Shown here piece after piece: positions 54,417 through 62,582 of a DNA stretch of 64,000 nucleotides. Source of the DNA: Pseudomonas sediminis. GTDB lineage: Bacteria > Pseudomonadota > Gammaproteobacteria > Pseudomonadales > Pseudomonadaceae. Location: NCBI RefSeq assembly GCF_039555755.1, contig NZ_CP154631.1, positions 3,038,001-3,102,000 of the forward strand. The letters run 5' to 3'. Each line of letters starts with the position of its first letter. Within the stretch, counting starts at the first letter, position 1. The notes below the pieces were generated by a model that had not been told where the DNA came from, ran no database searches, and saw only the letters and a program-made list of their open reading frames with translations. Both the position numbers and the translations under genes were made by a program.

Positions 54417-55829
54417 TTAAAGAGAATTCAGGAAGGCGAGCAGCGCTGCTCGCTCATCGCTATCAAAACGCAGCACCTGCTGCTTGGCCGCTTCGGCCTC
54501 GCCACCGTGCCAGAGAATGGCTTCCAGCAGGTTACGGGCACGGCCGTCATGCAGGAACTGAGTATGGCCATTGACCGTTTGCGTCAAACCAATGCCCCAC
54601 AGCGGCGCCGTGCGCCATTCACGACTGTTGGCGAGAAACTCCTCGCGGCCATCGGCCAGCCCCTCGCCCATGTCGTGCAGCAGCAGGTCCGTATAAGGCC
54701 GGATCAGTTGGCTGGCCAGTTCCGGCTCCGCCGCATCGGCCGATGTGGTGAAACTGGGGGTGTGGCACTTCTGGCAACCGGCCTGGTGGAACAGGCTCTT
54801 GCCCTTGAGCGCGTCAGGCGAGTCGACGTCACGCCGTGCCGGCACGCCCAGGTTACGACTGTAGAACAGCACGCTGGCGAGGATGTTGTCGCTGACTTCC
54901 GGTTCGCCGCCATGGGGCGCAGCCAGGCAATCGGTTTGCGCCGTGGTGCAGTTGTCGTGAGGGATCAGCGAGCTGGTCAGGCCCATGTCATTGGCGAAGG
55001 CTTCGGCATTTTGCTGATTGAGGTTGGGTTGGCCAGCCTTCCAGCCGAAACGGCCAAGTGCACTGCGCTGCTGCTGGCGGTCCCAGACCCAATTGGGACG
55101 ACCGGAAATACCATCGCCATCGGCATCGTCCGGGTCGGCGCCGGCCAGGATGTCTTCTTCGGCGATGGCTTCGAGCAGGCCGAGGCCGATCATCGGCGGG
55201 GCGATGCGTGCCGAGAACCGGGTGTCGGGGTGCATGTCGCCGTAACCGAGCTGGCTGATGATCAGCTCTGGCTTGCGCAATTCCACCACTGTGCCGTCGG
55301 CGAAGCGCAGAGGCACGCTGCTGTAGGTCACGCGTACCTTGCCTTCGGGGGTAACACCGGGGTTGGCCATGTCCTGCATCTGGGTGCCGTAGGTGGGCTC
55401 GGCGACCACGCCCTGTTGGATCAGCACCTCGGCATGCTCCGGGCCGGCCGGTATCGACAGACGCACCAGCATCGAAGTGGCGCTGACCGCGTCTAGCCCC
55501 GGTGGATGGCCGCGACCGTCCTTGATATGGCAGTTCTGGCAGGCATTGGTATTGAACAGCGGGCCCAGGCCATCGCGCGCTGTGGTGGTGGCTGGCGCCG
55601 TGACCCAGGGATTACGGAAGAAGCTGTTGCCCACGGCGAAATCCAGGCGACGGCTGGGTGCGAGGTTCGCCGAAGGCAGGGAGAAGGCGTTTTGATCGAA
55701 CTTGCGTACCGTCGCCGCACCGGCCGAGAGATGTTCGCCAGGCTCTGCCTGGGTCAATTCAGGCTGCTGTTCGCAAGCGATCAAAGACAGGGCCAGAAAG
55801 GGCAGCAGGCAGTGCTGGAGCAGCGACAT
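54417..55829 (-). CDS. Di-heme thiol oxidoreductase-like c-type cytochrome (DUF1111)
   Basis: A 470-residue lipoprotein (lipobox LIAC, Cys19) with two CxxCH haem sites: CQNCH at 97-101 and CQKCH about residue 345. A calcium-site-like DPDDADGDGISGR loop precedes the second domain. DUF1111 proteins are related to MauG/cytochrome c peroxidase types. I chose the ATG at 55829 for the lipoprotein signal. It heads the operon with imelysin and DUF1513. A Fur-box-like sequence lies 66 bp upstream. Confidence 0.9.
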   Translation of the reverse strand: MSLLQHCLLPFLALSLIACEQQPELTQAEPGEHLSAGAATVRKFDQNAFSLPSANLAPSRRLDFAVGNSFFRNPWVTAPATTTARDGLGPLFNTNACQNCHIKDGRGHPPGLDAVSATSMLVRLSIPAGPEHAEVLIQQGVVAEPTYGTQMQDMANPGVTPEGKVRVTYSSVPLRFADGTVVELRKPELIISQLGYGDMHPDTRFSARIAPPMIGLGLLEAIAEEDILAGADPDDADGDGISGRPNWVWDRQQQRSALGRFGWKAGQPNLNQQNAEAFANDMGLTSSLIPHDNCTTAQTDCLAAPHGGEPEVSDNILASVLFYSRNLGVPARRDVDSPDALKGKSLFHQAGCQKCHTPSFTTSADAAEPELASQLIRPYTDLLLHDMGEGLADGREEFLANSREWRTAPLWGIGLTQTVNGHTQFLHDGRARNLLEAILWHGGEAEAAKQQVLRFDSDERAALLAFLNSL

Positions 55830-55894
55830 CGAGGAACAATCCGAACAGGCAGAGAAGCGGGGCGCCAAGATTAGCAGGCTAACGGAATTTAAAT

Positions 55895-55913
55895 AAGATG
55901 GATTAGCGTTATC
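55895..55913. promoter_or_regulatory. Candidate Fur box upstream of the di-heme operon
   Basis: On the minus strand this reads GATAACGCTAATCCATCTT. By hand, 13 of 19 positions match GATAATGATAATCATTATC. It lies 66 bp before the di-heme ATG. Confidence 0.55.
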
Positions 55914-56083
55914 TAGACGCGGCCAGAGGTCGCGGGGTATGCCGGCATCATTCCTTCCCTGTCATCAGCTTCTTCGATTATCTATGCAGTGGCTGCGGCT
56001 TCAGAGAGTGGTGCTGATTGAGAGCAAGAATGTTCAAGACCTGCCTGGGGCGTTTGGCTAAGATCGCCTACCTAGGAGGTTCC

Positions 56084-56794
56084 ATGTCCCGTCATCACGA
56101 ATTCACCCAAGGCGCCCGCGATATGCTGCCGATGCTGCTCGGCGCCATTCCCTTCGGCATCATCTTCGGCAGCCTGGCTGGCGCTGCAGGGCTCGATCCC
56201 TGGCAAACACTGGGTATGTCCGCGCTGGTGTTCGCCGGCTCTGCACAGTTCATCGCCATCAGCCTGTTGGCTGGTGGCGCTGGCATCGCCGTGGTGCTGT
56301 TGACCACCTTCGTGGTCAATTTGCGTCATGCCCTGTACAGCGCCAGTATGCAACCCCACGTGCGCCACCTGCCCAAGCGCTGGCGCGTGCCATTGGCCTT
56401 CGGTCTGACCGACGAGGCCTACGCGGTGGTGGTGCAGCGCTATGCGCGGGGCGACAAGGGCGCTTTCCGTCACTGGTATTTTCTCGGCGCGGCGTTGGCC
56501 ATGTACTGCAACTGGCAGCTGTGCACGCTGGTCGGCGTGCTGTTCGGTCAGGCAGTGCCAAACATCGGCGAGTGGGGGTTGGACTTCGCCATGCTGGCGA
56601 CTTTCATCGGCATCGTCGTGCCGATGTTGCGTAGCCAACCACAAGTAGCGGCCGCCCTGGTGGCGGGCGCCGTGGCGCTGGCGTGCCATGCCTTGCCCTA
56701 CAAGCTCGGGCTGATGGCTGCGGCGGCCAGTGGCATCGTCGTCGGCGTGTGGTTGGAGCGGCGTAATCCGGCGTTGCAGGAGGAGTTGGTCTGA
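56084..56794 (+). CDS. azlC: Branched-chain amino acid exporter, large subunit AzlC
   Basis: A 236-residue protein with about six to eight membrane helices. MLLGAIPFGIIFGSLAGAAGL and SALVFAGSAQFIAISLLAGGAG are the AzlC core. AzlC and AzlD form a branched-chain amino acid exporter. I chose the ATG at 56084 because TAGGAGG precedes it. azlD starts on the last base of azlC (ATG within TGATG), so the two are coupled. Confidence 0.92.
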   Translation: MSRHHEFTQGARDMLPMLLGAIPFGIIFGSLAGAAGLDPWQTLGMSALVFAGSAQFIAISLLAGGAGIAVVLLTTFVVNLRHALYSASMQPHVRHLPKRWRVPLAFGLTDEAYAVVVQRYARGDKGAFRHWYFLGAALAMYCNWQLCTLVGVLFGQAVPNIGEWGLDFAMLATFIGIVVPMLRSQPQVAAALVAGAVALACHALPYKLGLMAAAASGIVVGVWLERRNPALQEELV

Positions 56795-57123
56795 TGGATA
56801 TCTGGTTGCTGATTCTGGGCATGCTGGCGATCACCTTCATCACCCGCTACAGCCTGTTTGCCTTCCCTGATCTGCGCTTTCCGCCGCTGATCAGGCAGGG
56901 GCTGCATTACGTGCCGACTGCAGTGCTGACGGCCATTGTGGTGCCCGGCATGCTGATGCCGGACGGACAGTCCTGGATGCTCAGCTGGAGCAACGCCTAC
57001 CTGCTGGCAGGTGTGGCGGCCATTGCTATCGCGGCGTTCACGCGGCACTTGCTGGCGACCATCGGTGGGGGATTGTTGGTGTTCTTTCTGCTGCGCTGGG
57101 CGTTCGGGCAGTTACCGATCTGA
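56794..57123 (+). CDS. azlD: Branched-chain amino acid exporter, small subunit AzlD
   Basis: A 109-residue protein with about four membrane helices (LLILGMLAITFITRYSLFAFPDLRFPPLIRQGLHYVPTAVLTAIVVP is the AzlD core). Its start overlaps the azlC stop, so both subunits are made together. Confidence 0.92.
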   Translation: MDIWLLILGMLAITFITRYSLFAFPDLRFPPLIRQGLHYVPTAVLTAIVVPGMLMPDGQSWMLSWSNAYLLAGVAAIAIAAFTRHLLATIGGGLLVFFLLRWAFGQLPI

Positions 57124-57145
57124 GTGGCGCATGCCTTGGCTTTGC

Positions 57146-57209
57146 GTAGGGTGCGTTGCGCGCACCAGACAAATACCGCCGTATTCACAGTGTGCGTGGC
57201 GCACCCTAC
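57146..57209. repeat. 64-bp inverted-repeat element
   Basis: GTAGGGTGCG (57146-57155) pairs with CGCACCCTAC (57200-57209). It looks like a common Pseudomonas intergenic repeat between azlD and the convergent DUF1089 gene. Confidence 0.6.
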
Positions 57210-57232
57210 CGGGGAGGATCGCTGGAAGCCCG

Positions 57233-57820
57233 CTACACCAGCGCGCTGACCTTGAGCTCGCGCTGGCTCAGGCGCAGGTAGTGCTCGTCTGTCTTGAGCA
57301 GCAGCGCCTGGTCGTCGACGCTCAGTTCCTCGTGCGCACGTCCTTCGGACTGGCTGCGGTAGAGACTTTCGCCCGGGCGACGACGCAGGCAGTGATAGCG
57401 CTGCTGGCGCGGTTCCACCTTGAGGCTGAGCATGTCGATGTAGGCAACCTGCATCTCATCACTCTGCCCGGCTTCCAGGGCGCTGCGTTGCAGGGCTGGG
57501 GTGTGGGTGAAGGGCGAGGCCGAGAGCATGACGTGCTGGCATTGCTGCAGATCGGGACGCGGTACGCCATTGAGCAGCCAGTTGCCGCGCAGATCACGCT
57601 GCAGGCAGAGGTTGCGCTGGCCGTGGTTGTCGACTTTCAGCCAGAGACGACGGAAGCGCCAGCGCGGGTCGCAATCGATCAGGTAGTTGGCAACGATGCT
57701 GTTGCCCTTGATGACTTGCATGAGATGGCTGGTCGCGTGGATGCCATTGGCATCCTGGCTCAGGCGCAGGGTTTCCAAGCCGGGGGTGTACCAGGGTTTC
57801 CATACCAGGGTTTGCTGCAT
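57233..57820 (-). CDS. Putative glycolipid-binding protein (DUF1089)
   Basis: A 195-residue soluble protein. LRLSQDANGIHATSHLMQVIKGNSIVANYLIDCDPRWRFRRLWLKV and GVPRPDLQQCQHVMLSASPFTHTPALQR are typical of DUF1089, named for a glycolipid-binding fold. I chose the ATG at 57820 over an upstream start. It lies alone. The function in Pseudomonas is unknown. Confidence 0.85.
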   Translation of the reverse strand: MQQTLVWKPWYTPGLETLRLSQDANGIHATSHLMQVIKGNSIVANYLIDCDPRWRFRRLWLKVDNHGQRNLCLQRDLRGNWLLNGVPRPDLQQCQHVMLSASPFTHTPALQRSALEAGQSDEMQVAYIDMLSLKVEPRQQRYHCLRRRPGESLYRSQSEGRAHEELSVDDQALLLKTDEHYLRLSQRELKVSALV

Positions 57821-57984
57821 CGGTCGACTCCATGCCGAGCGCGAAACAGGAGGGAAGGGCGCCATTGCCCTCAGAACACGTTCCCTCGTGTTCCATGTTT
57901 GTTATGGCGTGCAGGATAAAGCGATAGCGATGTGATGTCTGTCAGCTTTTGCCGACAGTTGCGCAGGTTTTTTGCGCTATAGAT

Positions 57985-58326
57985 TCAGCCTTTCGGTTTG
58001 AGTGGTTGCTGTTCGAACTTCACGCCGTCCAGGCAATGCACCATCAGAGCGCGGATGTTGCCGTGGTCACTGCCTTGCGGCGTGGTCAGCACGCTGCGGT
58101 AGTGCTCGCCGAAAGCACGCAGCGCCTCGTCGTTGCTGAACCCTTCCAGCAGGGCCAGACCCAGGGTCTTGCAGGAACCTTCGTTCTGGCCCGCGGCGTT
58201 TTCCACGTTGCCATTGCGGAAGGCGCTGGGCTGATAGTCATAGTGCTCGGCGACGAAGGCCAGGGTTTCACTGAAGGCGTAGTCGTCCTGCTGCAGGCGG
58301 CTGCGCAGTTCTTTCAGGGCGGTCAT
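57985..58326 (-). CDS. HopJ family protein
   Basis: A 113-residue protein. The family core FSETLAFVAEHYDYQPSAFRNG and GSCKTLGLALLEGFSNDEALRAFGEHYRSVLTTPQGSDHGNIRALM is clear. The HopJ name comes from plant-pathogen work; most homologues are in bacteria without type III secretion, so it is probably a housekeeping protein. Its ATG overlaps the DUF1244 stop by four bases. Confidence 0.9.
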   Translation of the reverse strand: MTALKELRSRLQQDDYAFSETLAFVAEHYDYQPSAFRNGNVENAAGQNEGSCKTLGLALLEGFSNDEALRAFGEHYRSVLTTPQGSDHGNIRALMVHCLDGVKFEQQPLKPKG

Positions 58327-58616
58327 TCATGCTTTCCTTTTGCAAAGGCGGCTTGCTGTTCGGCCGACGCTTCTTTCTGATACTTGGCCTTCCAGTCGGC
58401 ATAGGGCATGCCGTAGACGGTCTCGCGGGCCTGGTCGGCGCTGACCTCGACACCGAAGTCGTCGGCGGCGGCCTTGTACCACTTGGACAGGCAGTTGCGG
58501 CAGAAACCGGCCAGGTTCATCAGGTCGATGTTCTGCACGTCAGGACGGCTGCGCAGGTGCTGCACCAGTGCGCGAAAGGCTGCAGCTTCCAGTTCGAGGC
58601 GTTCTTGCTCGGTCAT
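58323..58616 (-). CDS. DUF1244 protein
   Basis: A 97-residue protein. NIDLMNLAGFCRNCLSKWYKAAADDFGVEVSADQARETVYGMPYADWKAKYQ is the DUF1244 core with a Cys-x2-Cys pair that could bind a metal. I chose the ATG at 58616. It is coupled to the HopJ gene and lies 76 bp after folX. Confidence 0.9.
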   Translation of the reverse strand: MTEQERLELEAAAFRALVQHLRSRPDVQNIDLMNLAGFCRNCLSKWYKAAADDFGVEVSADQARETVYGMPYADWKAKYQKEASAEQQAAFAKGKHE

Positions 58617-58692
58617 GGTGGGCTCTCCGGGATTAGGTGGCGGGCGATGATAAGAGCCGCGCTGGGAGGCGACAAGCCGCCGAAGGCGGCTG

Positions 58693-59064
58693 TCAGCGAT
58701 GGCCTGCCAGAGTAATGGATACCGACTCGGCGAAACGCAGGGCATGTGGTTTATCTACTTCCACTTCCGCATAGCGCACGGCCTGATGGGTCATCACCAG
58801 GTCGAGGATTTCCTGGGTCAGGCGCTCGAGCAGGGCGAAGCGATTGCCTTCGACATGGGCGATGATCGCCTTGGTGATGGTGCGGTAGTTCAGCGCATGC
58901 TCGATGTCGTTGACCTCTACCGCATCCACGGCGGGGTAGAGGATGGTCAGGTTGATCAACACGTCCTGCTTGTTGTTGATCTCTTCTTCCTTGATGCCGA
59001 TGTAGGTGCGCAGGCGCAGGTCCTTGACGCGGATGCGCGCCATTCCGGGTTCCAGTCGCGGCAT
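58693..59064 (-). CDS. folX: Dihydroneopterin triphosphate 2'-epimerase
   Basis: A 123-residue FolB/FolX-fold enzyme. [35 protein letters not shown] and [16 protein letters not shown] are typical of FolX. It makes dihydromonapterin triphosphate from the FolE product. The ATG at 59064 overlaps the folE stop (TAATG), so translation is coupled. A later ATG at 59043 is an alternative. Confidence 0.9.
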   Translation of the reverse strand: MPRLEPGMARIRVKDLRLRTYIGIKEEEINNKQDVLINLTILYPAVDAVEVNDIEHALNYRTITKAIIAHVEGNRFALLERLTQEILDLVMTHQAVRYAEVEVDKPHALRFAESVSITLAGHR

Positions 59065-59624
59065 TAGTTGTTCCGTCCGATCAGTTGCAGAAATTCGTGG
59101 CGAGTGTTGCAGGACTCGCGGAAAGCGCCAAGCATCACCGAGCTGCTCATCACCGAGTTCTGCTTCTCCACGCCACGCATCATCATGCACATGTGCTTGG
59201 CCTCGATCACCACCGCGACGCCAGCGGCGTTGGTCACCTGCTGGATGGCATCGGCGATCTGCTTGGTGAGGTTTTCCTGGATCTGCAGGCGCCGTGCATA
59301 CATGTCGACGATGCGTGCCACCTTGGACAGCCCGAGTACCTTGCCGGTGGGGATGTAGGCGACATGTGCCTTGCCGATGAAGGGCAGCAGGTGGTGTTCG
59401 CACAGCGAGTACAGCTCGATGTCCTTGACTATCACCATCTCGTCGTTGTCGGACTCGAACAGCGCGCCGTTTACGATTTCCTCCAGCGACTGCTGATAGC
59501 CATGGCAGAGGTACTGCATGGCCTTGGCCGCGCGTTTGGGTGTATCGAGCAGACCCTCACGTTCGGGGTTTTCACCGAGGCCTACGAGAATTTCGCGGTA
59601 TTGCTGGGAAAGAGGTTGGCTCAT
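59064..59624 (-). CDS. folE: GTP cyclohydrolase I
   Basis: A 186-residue enzyme that makes dihydroneopterin triphosphate from GTP. The zinc ligands and active site are in [22 protein letters not shown] and [12 protein letters not shown]. Length and motifs fit type I FolE. It lies 22 bp after folM and overlaps folX. Confidence 0.95.
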   Translation of the reverse strand: MSQPLSQQYREILVGLGENPEREGLLDTPKRAAKAMQYLCHGYQQSLEEIVNGALFESDNDEMVIVKDIELYSLCEHHLLPFIGKAHVAYIPTGKVLGLSKVARIVDMYARRLQIQENLTKQIADAIQQVTNAAGVAVVIEAKHMCMMMRGVEKQNSVMSSSVMLGAFRESCNTRHEFLQLIGRNN

Positions 59625-59646
59625 GGCAGTGTCCTGAGCAGTCGCT

Positions 59647-60357
59647 TCACTTGAGGTGGCGACCGCCGTTGAGGGTAAGGGTGGTTCCGGTTACGTAGGG
59701 GTTGTCCAGCAGATAGCGCAATGTCTGGTAGAAGGCTTGCGGGCCGGGTTCTATGCCCAGCGCCGATTTGGCCAGAGTCTTGGTGCGGTAGGCGTCGTCA
59801 TCACTATCGTTGAACATCAGCAGCGCCGGGGCGATGCTGTTGACCCTGATGTGTGGCGCCAGGCGTGCGGCGAACGACAGCGTCAGGCTTTCCAGGCCAG
59901 CCTTGCTGGCGCAGTAGGCAGGGCGATTGGCGCTGCCCTTGCGCACCACGTCATCGCTGACGTGAACGATATCGGCCTGTTCCGACTGCAGCAGCAGGTC
60001 GCTGCAGTGCAGGTTGATCAGATACGGTGCGAGCATGTGCACGTTGAACAGCTGGCGAAAGGCATCGGCTTCTTTGCCGGGTGTTTCGGCCAGCCAATCC
60101 GAGGCGTTGTGCACGATTGCGCGCAGGCCACTGCAGTGCGCCTTGATCTGCTCGATGAATGCGAGAATCCCTACCTCGTCACTGAAATCGGCTTGAAATG
60201 CTGTGGCGCCGCGCTCACGCAGTCGGGAAATACTATCGCGCTCATGGCGGTAGCTGATGATCACCGGCTGGCCTTCGTCGAGCAGGCGTTCGACGCAGTA
60301 GAGGCCGACCCTTTGGCTGGCGCCGGTGATCAGGATAGGGAAGCTGGCAGCGCTCAT
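59647..60357 (-). CDS. folM: Dihydromonapterin reductase
   Basis: A 236-residue short-chain dehydrogenase. The Rossmann motif is [15 protein letters not shown], and the catalytic Tyr/Lys lie in [14 protein letters not shown]. FolM reduces dihydromonapterin to tetrahydromonapterin, the cofactor of phenylalanine hydroxylase in Pseudomonas. I chose the ATG at 60357; a TTG two codons upstream is possible. It heads the folM-folE-folX operon. Confidence 0.9.
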   Translation of the reverse strand: MSAASFPILITGASQRVGLYCVERLLDEGQPVIISYRHERDSISRLRERGATAFQADFSDEVGILAFIEQIKAHCSGLRAIVHNASDWLAETPGKEADAFRQLFNVHMLAPYLINLHCSDLLLQSEQADIVHVSDDVVRKGSANRPAYCASKAGLESLTLSFAARLAPHIRVNSIAPALLMFNDSDDDAYRTKTLAKSALGIEPGPQAFYQTLRYLLDNPYVTGTTLTLNGGRHLK

Positions 60358-60673
60358 GTGCAACTCGTGAAAAAGGAATGAAGGCCTGGCTCGTACCGCC
60401 TCGGGATACCTGACCAGTGGCAGGCGCTACTCACCAGGCCGTGGATAAAGCTATACCAGAGCAGCAGGTTGTACAACCATGTGCGACATGTGGTTTTGCT
60501 ATCAGGCTGAGTGGATTTGCCTATTTTGCTGAGTTTTAAGGATTTTTACTGAGGTGGTTGAGAAGGGTATTTTGTACTTTGCCTGTACGAGTTAGTGTTT
60601 TTGTATAGATATTGGCTGCTTTACAACGAAATCGGCCAGCACGAGGCTGGCCGATTGGTGGAAGTGGATGCTT
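60358..60673. other. folM upstream region with TTGTAC sites
   Basis: This holds the palindrome GGTTGTACAACC (60467-60478), two 11-bp-spaced repeats TTGTAC (60572) and CTGTAC (60583), and a hairpin ATCGGCCAGC/GCTGGCCGAT (60631-60655) that could terminate the ABM gene. It should contain the folM promoter. Confidence 0.55.
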
Positions 60674-61240
60674 TCAGGGCTTGCCAATGCTGGCGGCTCG
60701 CCTGCTCAGGCGCTGCGGGTAGTTACCTTGTAGCCAGGGTTCCAGCAGGCGAGTGGAAAGCGGGATGAACCAGTAGGTCATCAGTGGCGTCAAGGCCAGC
60801 GTCGATAGCAGTACGCGGGTGACCAGCGAAAGGTCGGCGAGCGAGGGGCCCAGCAGCAGGTTGAAGGCCAGGGATACCGGAAAGAATGCCAGCCAGATCG
60901 CCACACTCTGCTTCCAGCGCGGAGGCTGTCGATGGGCACTGCCGAACCAGGCGTCGAGGCCTACTGCACGCTTCTCCAGCGGTTGGGCAAAAAGGCCCGC
61001 GCCACGCTGCAGCCAGGCCTGGCGTGAGGCTGAGTGCTCCCAGGAAGCCATGGTCTGTTCGTCGCTGAAACGGAAAACGATCTGGAACTCATCATCGCCG
61101 GCAGGCGGTGCCAGTACGCCGGAGCCGAGGTAGCCAGGGAAGTCGGTGGCCAGGTGTTCGCCTTCACGCAGCCAGGCGATGAAGTCGTGATAGCGACCAT
61201 TGGCGACGCGGCGCGCCACCATCAGGGTTACGGGGGACAT
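60674..61240 (-). CDS. Antibiotic biosynthesis monooxygenase (ABM) domain membrane protein
   Basis: A 188-residue protein. The N-terminal ~95 residues form an ABM-type ferredoxin fold (VTLMVARRVANGRYHDFIAWLREGEHLATDFPGYLGSGVLAPP; FQIVFRFSDEQTMASWEHSASRQAWLQRG). Two membrane helices follow (VAIWLAFFPVSLAFNLLLG, LVTRVLLSTLALTPLMTYWFIP). The substrate is unknown. It is divergent from the LitR-like gene, suggesting shared control. Confidence 0.85.
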   Translation of the reverse strand: MSPVTLMVARRVANGRYHDFIAWLREGEHLATDFPGYLGSGVLAPPAGDDEFQIVFRFSDEQTMASWEHSASRQAWLQRGAGLFAQPLEKRAVGLDAWFGSAHRQPPRWKQSVAIWLAFFPVSLAFNLLLGPSLADLSLVTRVLLSTLALTPLMTYWFIPLSTRLLEPWLQGNYPQRLSRRAASIGKP

Positions 61241-61527
61241 TGTGTATCTCCTCGAGTGTTGCCGTCAGCCGGGGTGTGGCGTAGGGCGCGATCGAGCACG
61301 GGGTGGTGTGCTCGACGAAAAATGCAGCAAGGATTATTCCCGTTTCGTGACAATTTGCCAGCCCCGCCTGACAAGGGGCTCCAGACGGGTTAAAGGAGAA
61401 ACCTTGGTCGGGATTTGCACCATTCAAGGGCATGGGCTGTGTGCGATGGTTCGGTGAAGGGCGCCAGGCATGGATAAACACCGCGCTTGAGGCTGCCGTT
61501 ATCCTTGTTGTTGTGCTTGGTATGGTT

Positions 61528-61546
61528 TTGTACATATCTTGCACAA
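61528..61546. promoter_or_regulatory. TTGTACA / TTGCACA direct repeats before the LitR-like gene
   Basis: TTGTACA at 61528 and TTGCACA at 61539 are exactly 11 bp apart. CarH/LitR regulators bind 11-bp direct repeats as far as I recall, and a similar pair (TTGTAC/CTGTAC, 11 bp apart) lies at 60572-60588. They are 50 bp before the LitR-like start. Confidence 0.5.
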
Positions 61547-61595
61547 TGCCAGTGAGCAGTTGCTGGGTTACAATTGCCCAATATTCGTTGCCGTG

Positions 61596-62561
61596 ATGCC
61601 CGAAGCCATGCCCGAACTCGCCTCCGTCACATCGCTCGCGTCCAGCGCTTTGAAACAGGAAGAGCTGTTCCCTATTCGCGAGGTTTCCCGCCTTACCGGT
61701 GTCAATCCGGTCACCCTGCGTGCCTGGGAGCGGCGTTACGGCCTGATTCAGCCGACACGGACCGATAGCGGCCATCGCCTGTATTCGCAGGCCGACATCG
61801 ACGCGGTGCGCAGCATCCTCGCCTGGATCGAGCGTGGCGTCGCGGTCAGCAAGGTCGGTTCGATCCTGGCCAAGAGCGCCAGCAGTCGTAGCGTCGCCAC
61901 GCCCGCCTACAACGACGTCGTCAGTGACGACTGGAGTCAGTGGCAGGATCAACTGCGCAGCGCGCTGCAGAACTTCGATGAGTCTCGTCTTGAGCGTGTG
62001 TACGGGCAGATTTTCTCCTGCTATCCGCTGCAGGTGGTATTTCAGAGCATCTTCATGCCGGTCTGGCAGGAGCTTCTGCTGCGTCAGGACGAAGTCGGTC
62101 AGCGCGGCGAGTGGCTGATGCTCGACGGCTTCCTGCGTGGGCGTTGCTGGCAGCGACTGCAACTGGGACGCGATGATTCGCGCGAGCGCGTGCTACTGGT
62201 GGCGCTACCTGGCCACTGCCGAGAGCTTGAGCTGCTGATTGCTGCGTTGCTGTTGGGCAATCAGGACATCGACGTGGCGGTGATGGGGCCCGGTGTTCCG
62301 ATGGCCGATCTGGCCTTGGTTTGCGAACGCATGCAGCCGCAGGCGCTGGTGGTTTTCAGCAATCAGCCGCCAGGTGATGAATTTCCGCGGCAACTGGCGC
62401 GTCTCGCGCTTGGTCTGGAATGTCCGGTGCTGCTGGCCGGAGACAGTGCCGATCTGGCGGAGGAGAGCTTGGCCGGCTCGCCCATCGCGTGCCTGGGTAG
62501 CGAAGGGCGTCTGATGCAGCGTCGTCTGCAGCAGTTCCTGGCTGGCCATCTCGATACCTGA
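61596..62561 (+). CDS. MerR family regulator, LitR/CarH-like, probably B12-independent
   Basis: A 321-residue regulator. The N-terminal MerR helix-turn-helix is FPIREVSRLTGVNPVTLRAWERRYGLIQPTRTDSGHRLYS. The C-terminal half follows the B12-binding fold (VVFQSIFMPVWQELLLRQDEVGQRGEWLMLDG; VLLVALPGHCRELELLIAALLLG; GPGVPMADLALVCERMQPQALVVFS). The position of the cobalamin-ligating His in CarH (ERHE) reads HCRE here (Arg209), and the EH of the helical bundle reads GEW. So B12 binding is probably lost, as in class II LitR of P. putida. A second ATG at 61608 is possible. Confidence 0.85.
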   Translation: MPEAMPELASVTSLASSALKQEELFPIREVSRLTGVNPVTLRAWERRYGLIQPTRTDSGHRLYSQADIDAVRSILAWIERGVAVSKVGSILAKSASSRSVATPAYNDVVSDDWSQWQDQLRSALQNFDESRLERVYGQIFSCYPLQVVFQSIFMPVWQELLLRQDEVGQRGEWLMLDGFLRGRCWQRLQLGRDDSRERVLLVALPGHCRELELLIAALLLGNQDIDVAVMGPGVPMADLALVCERMQPQALVVFSNQPPGDEFPRQLARLALGLECPVLLAGDSADLAEESLAGSPIACLGSEGRLMQRRLQQFLAGHLDT

Positions 62562-62582
62562 GATGGCCCTGGCTGCTGAGTC

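Noticed and set aside
57985..58326. Type III effector meaning of HopJ
   Set aside because: No secretion system or hrp box is nearby, and the gene overlaps a DUF1244 gene beside pterin genes, so a housekeeping role is more likely.
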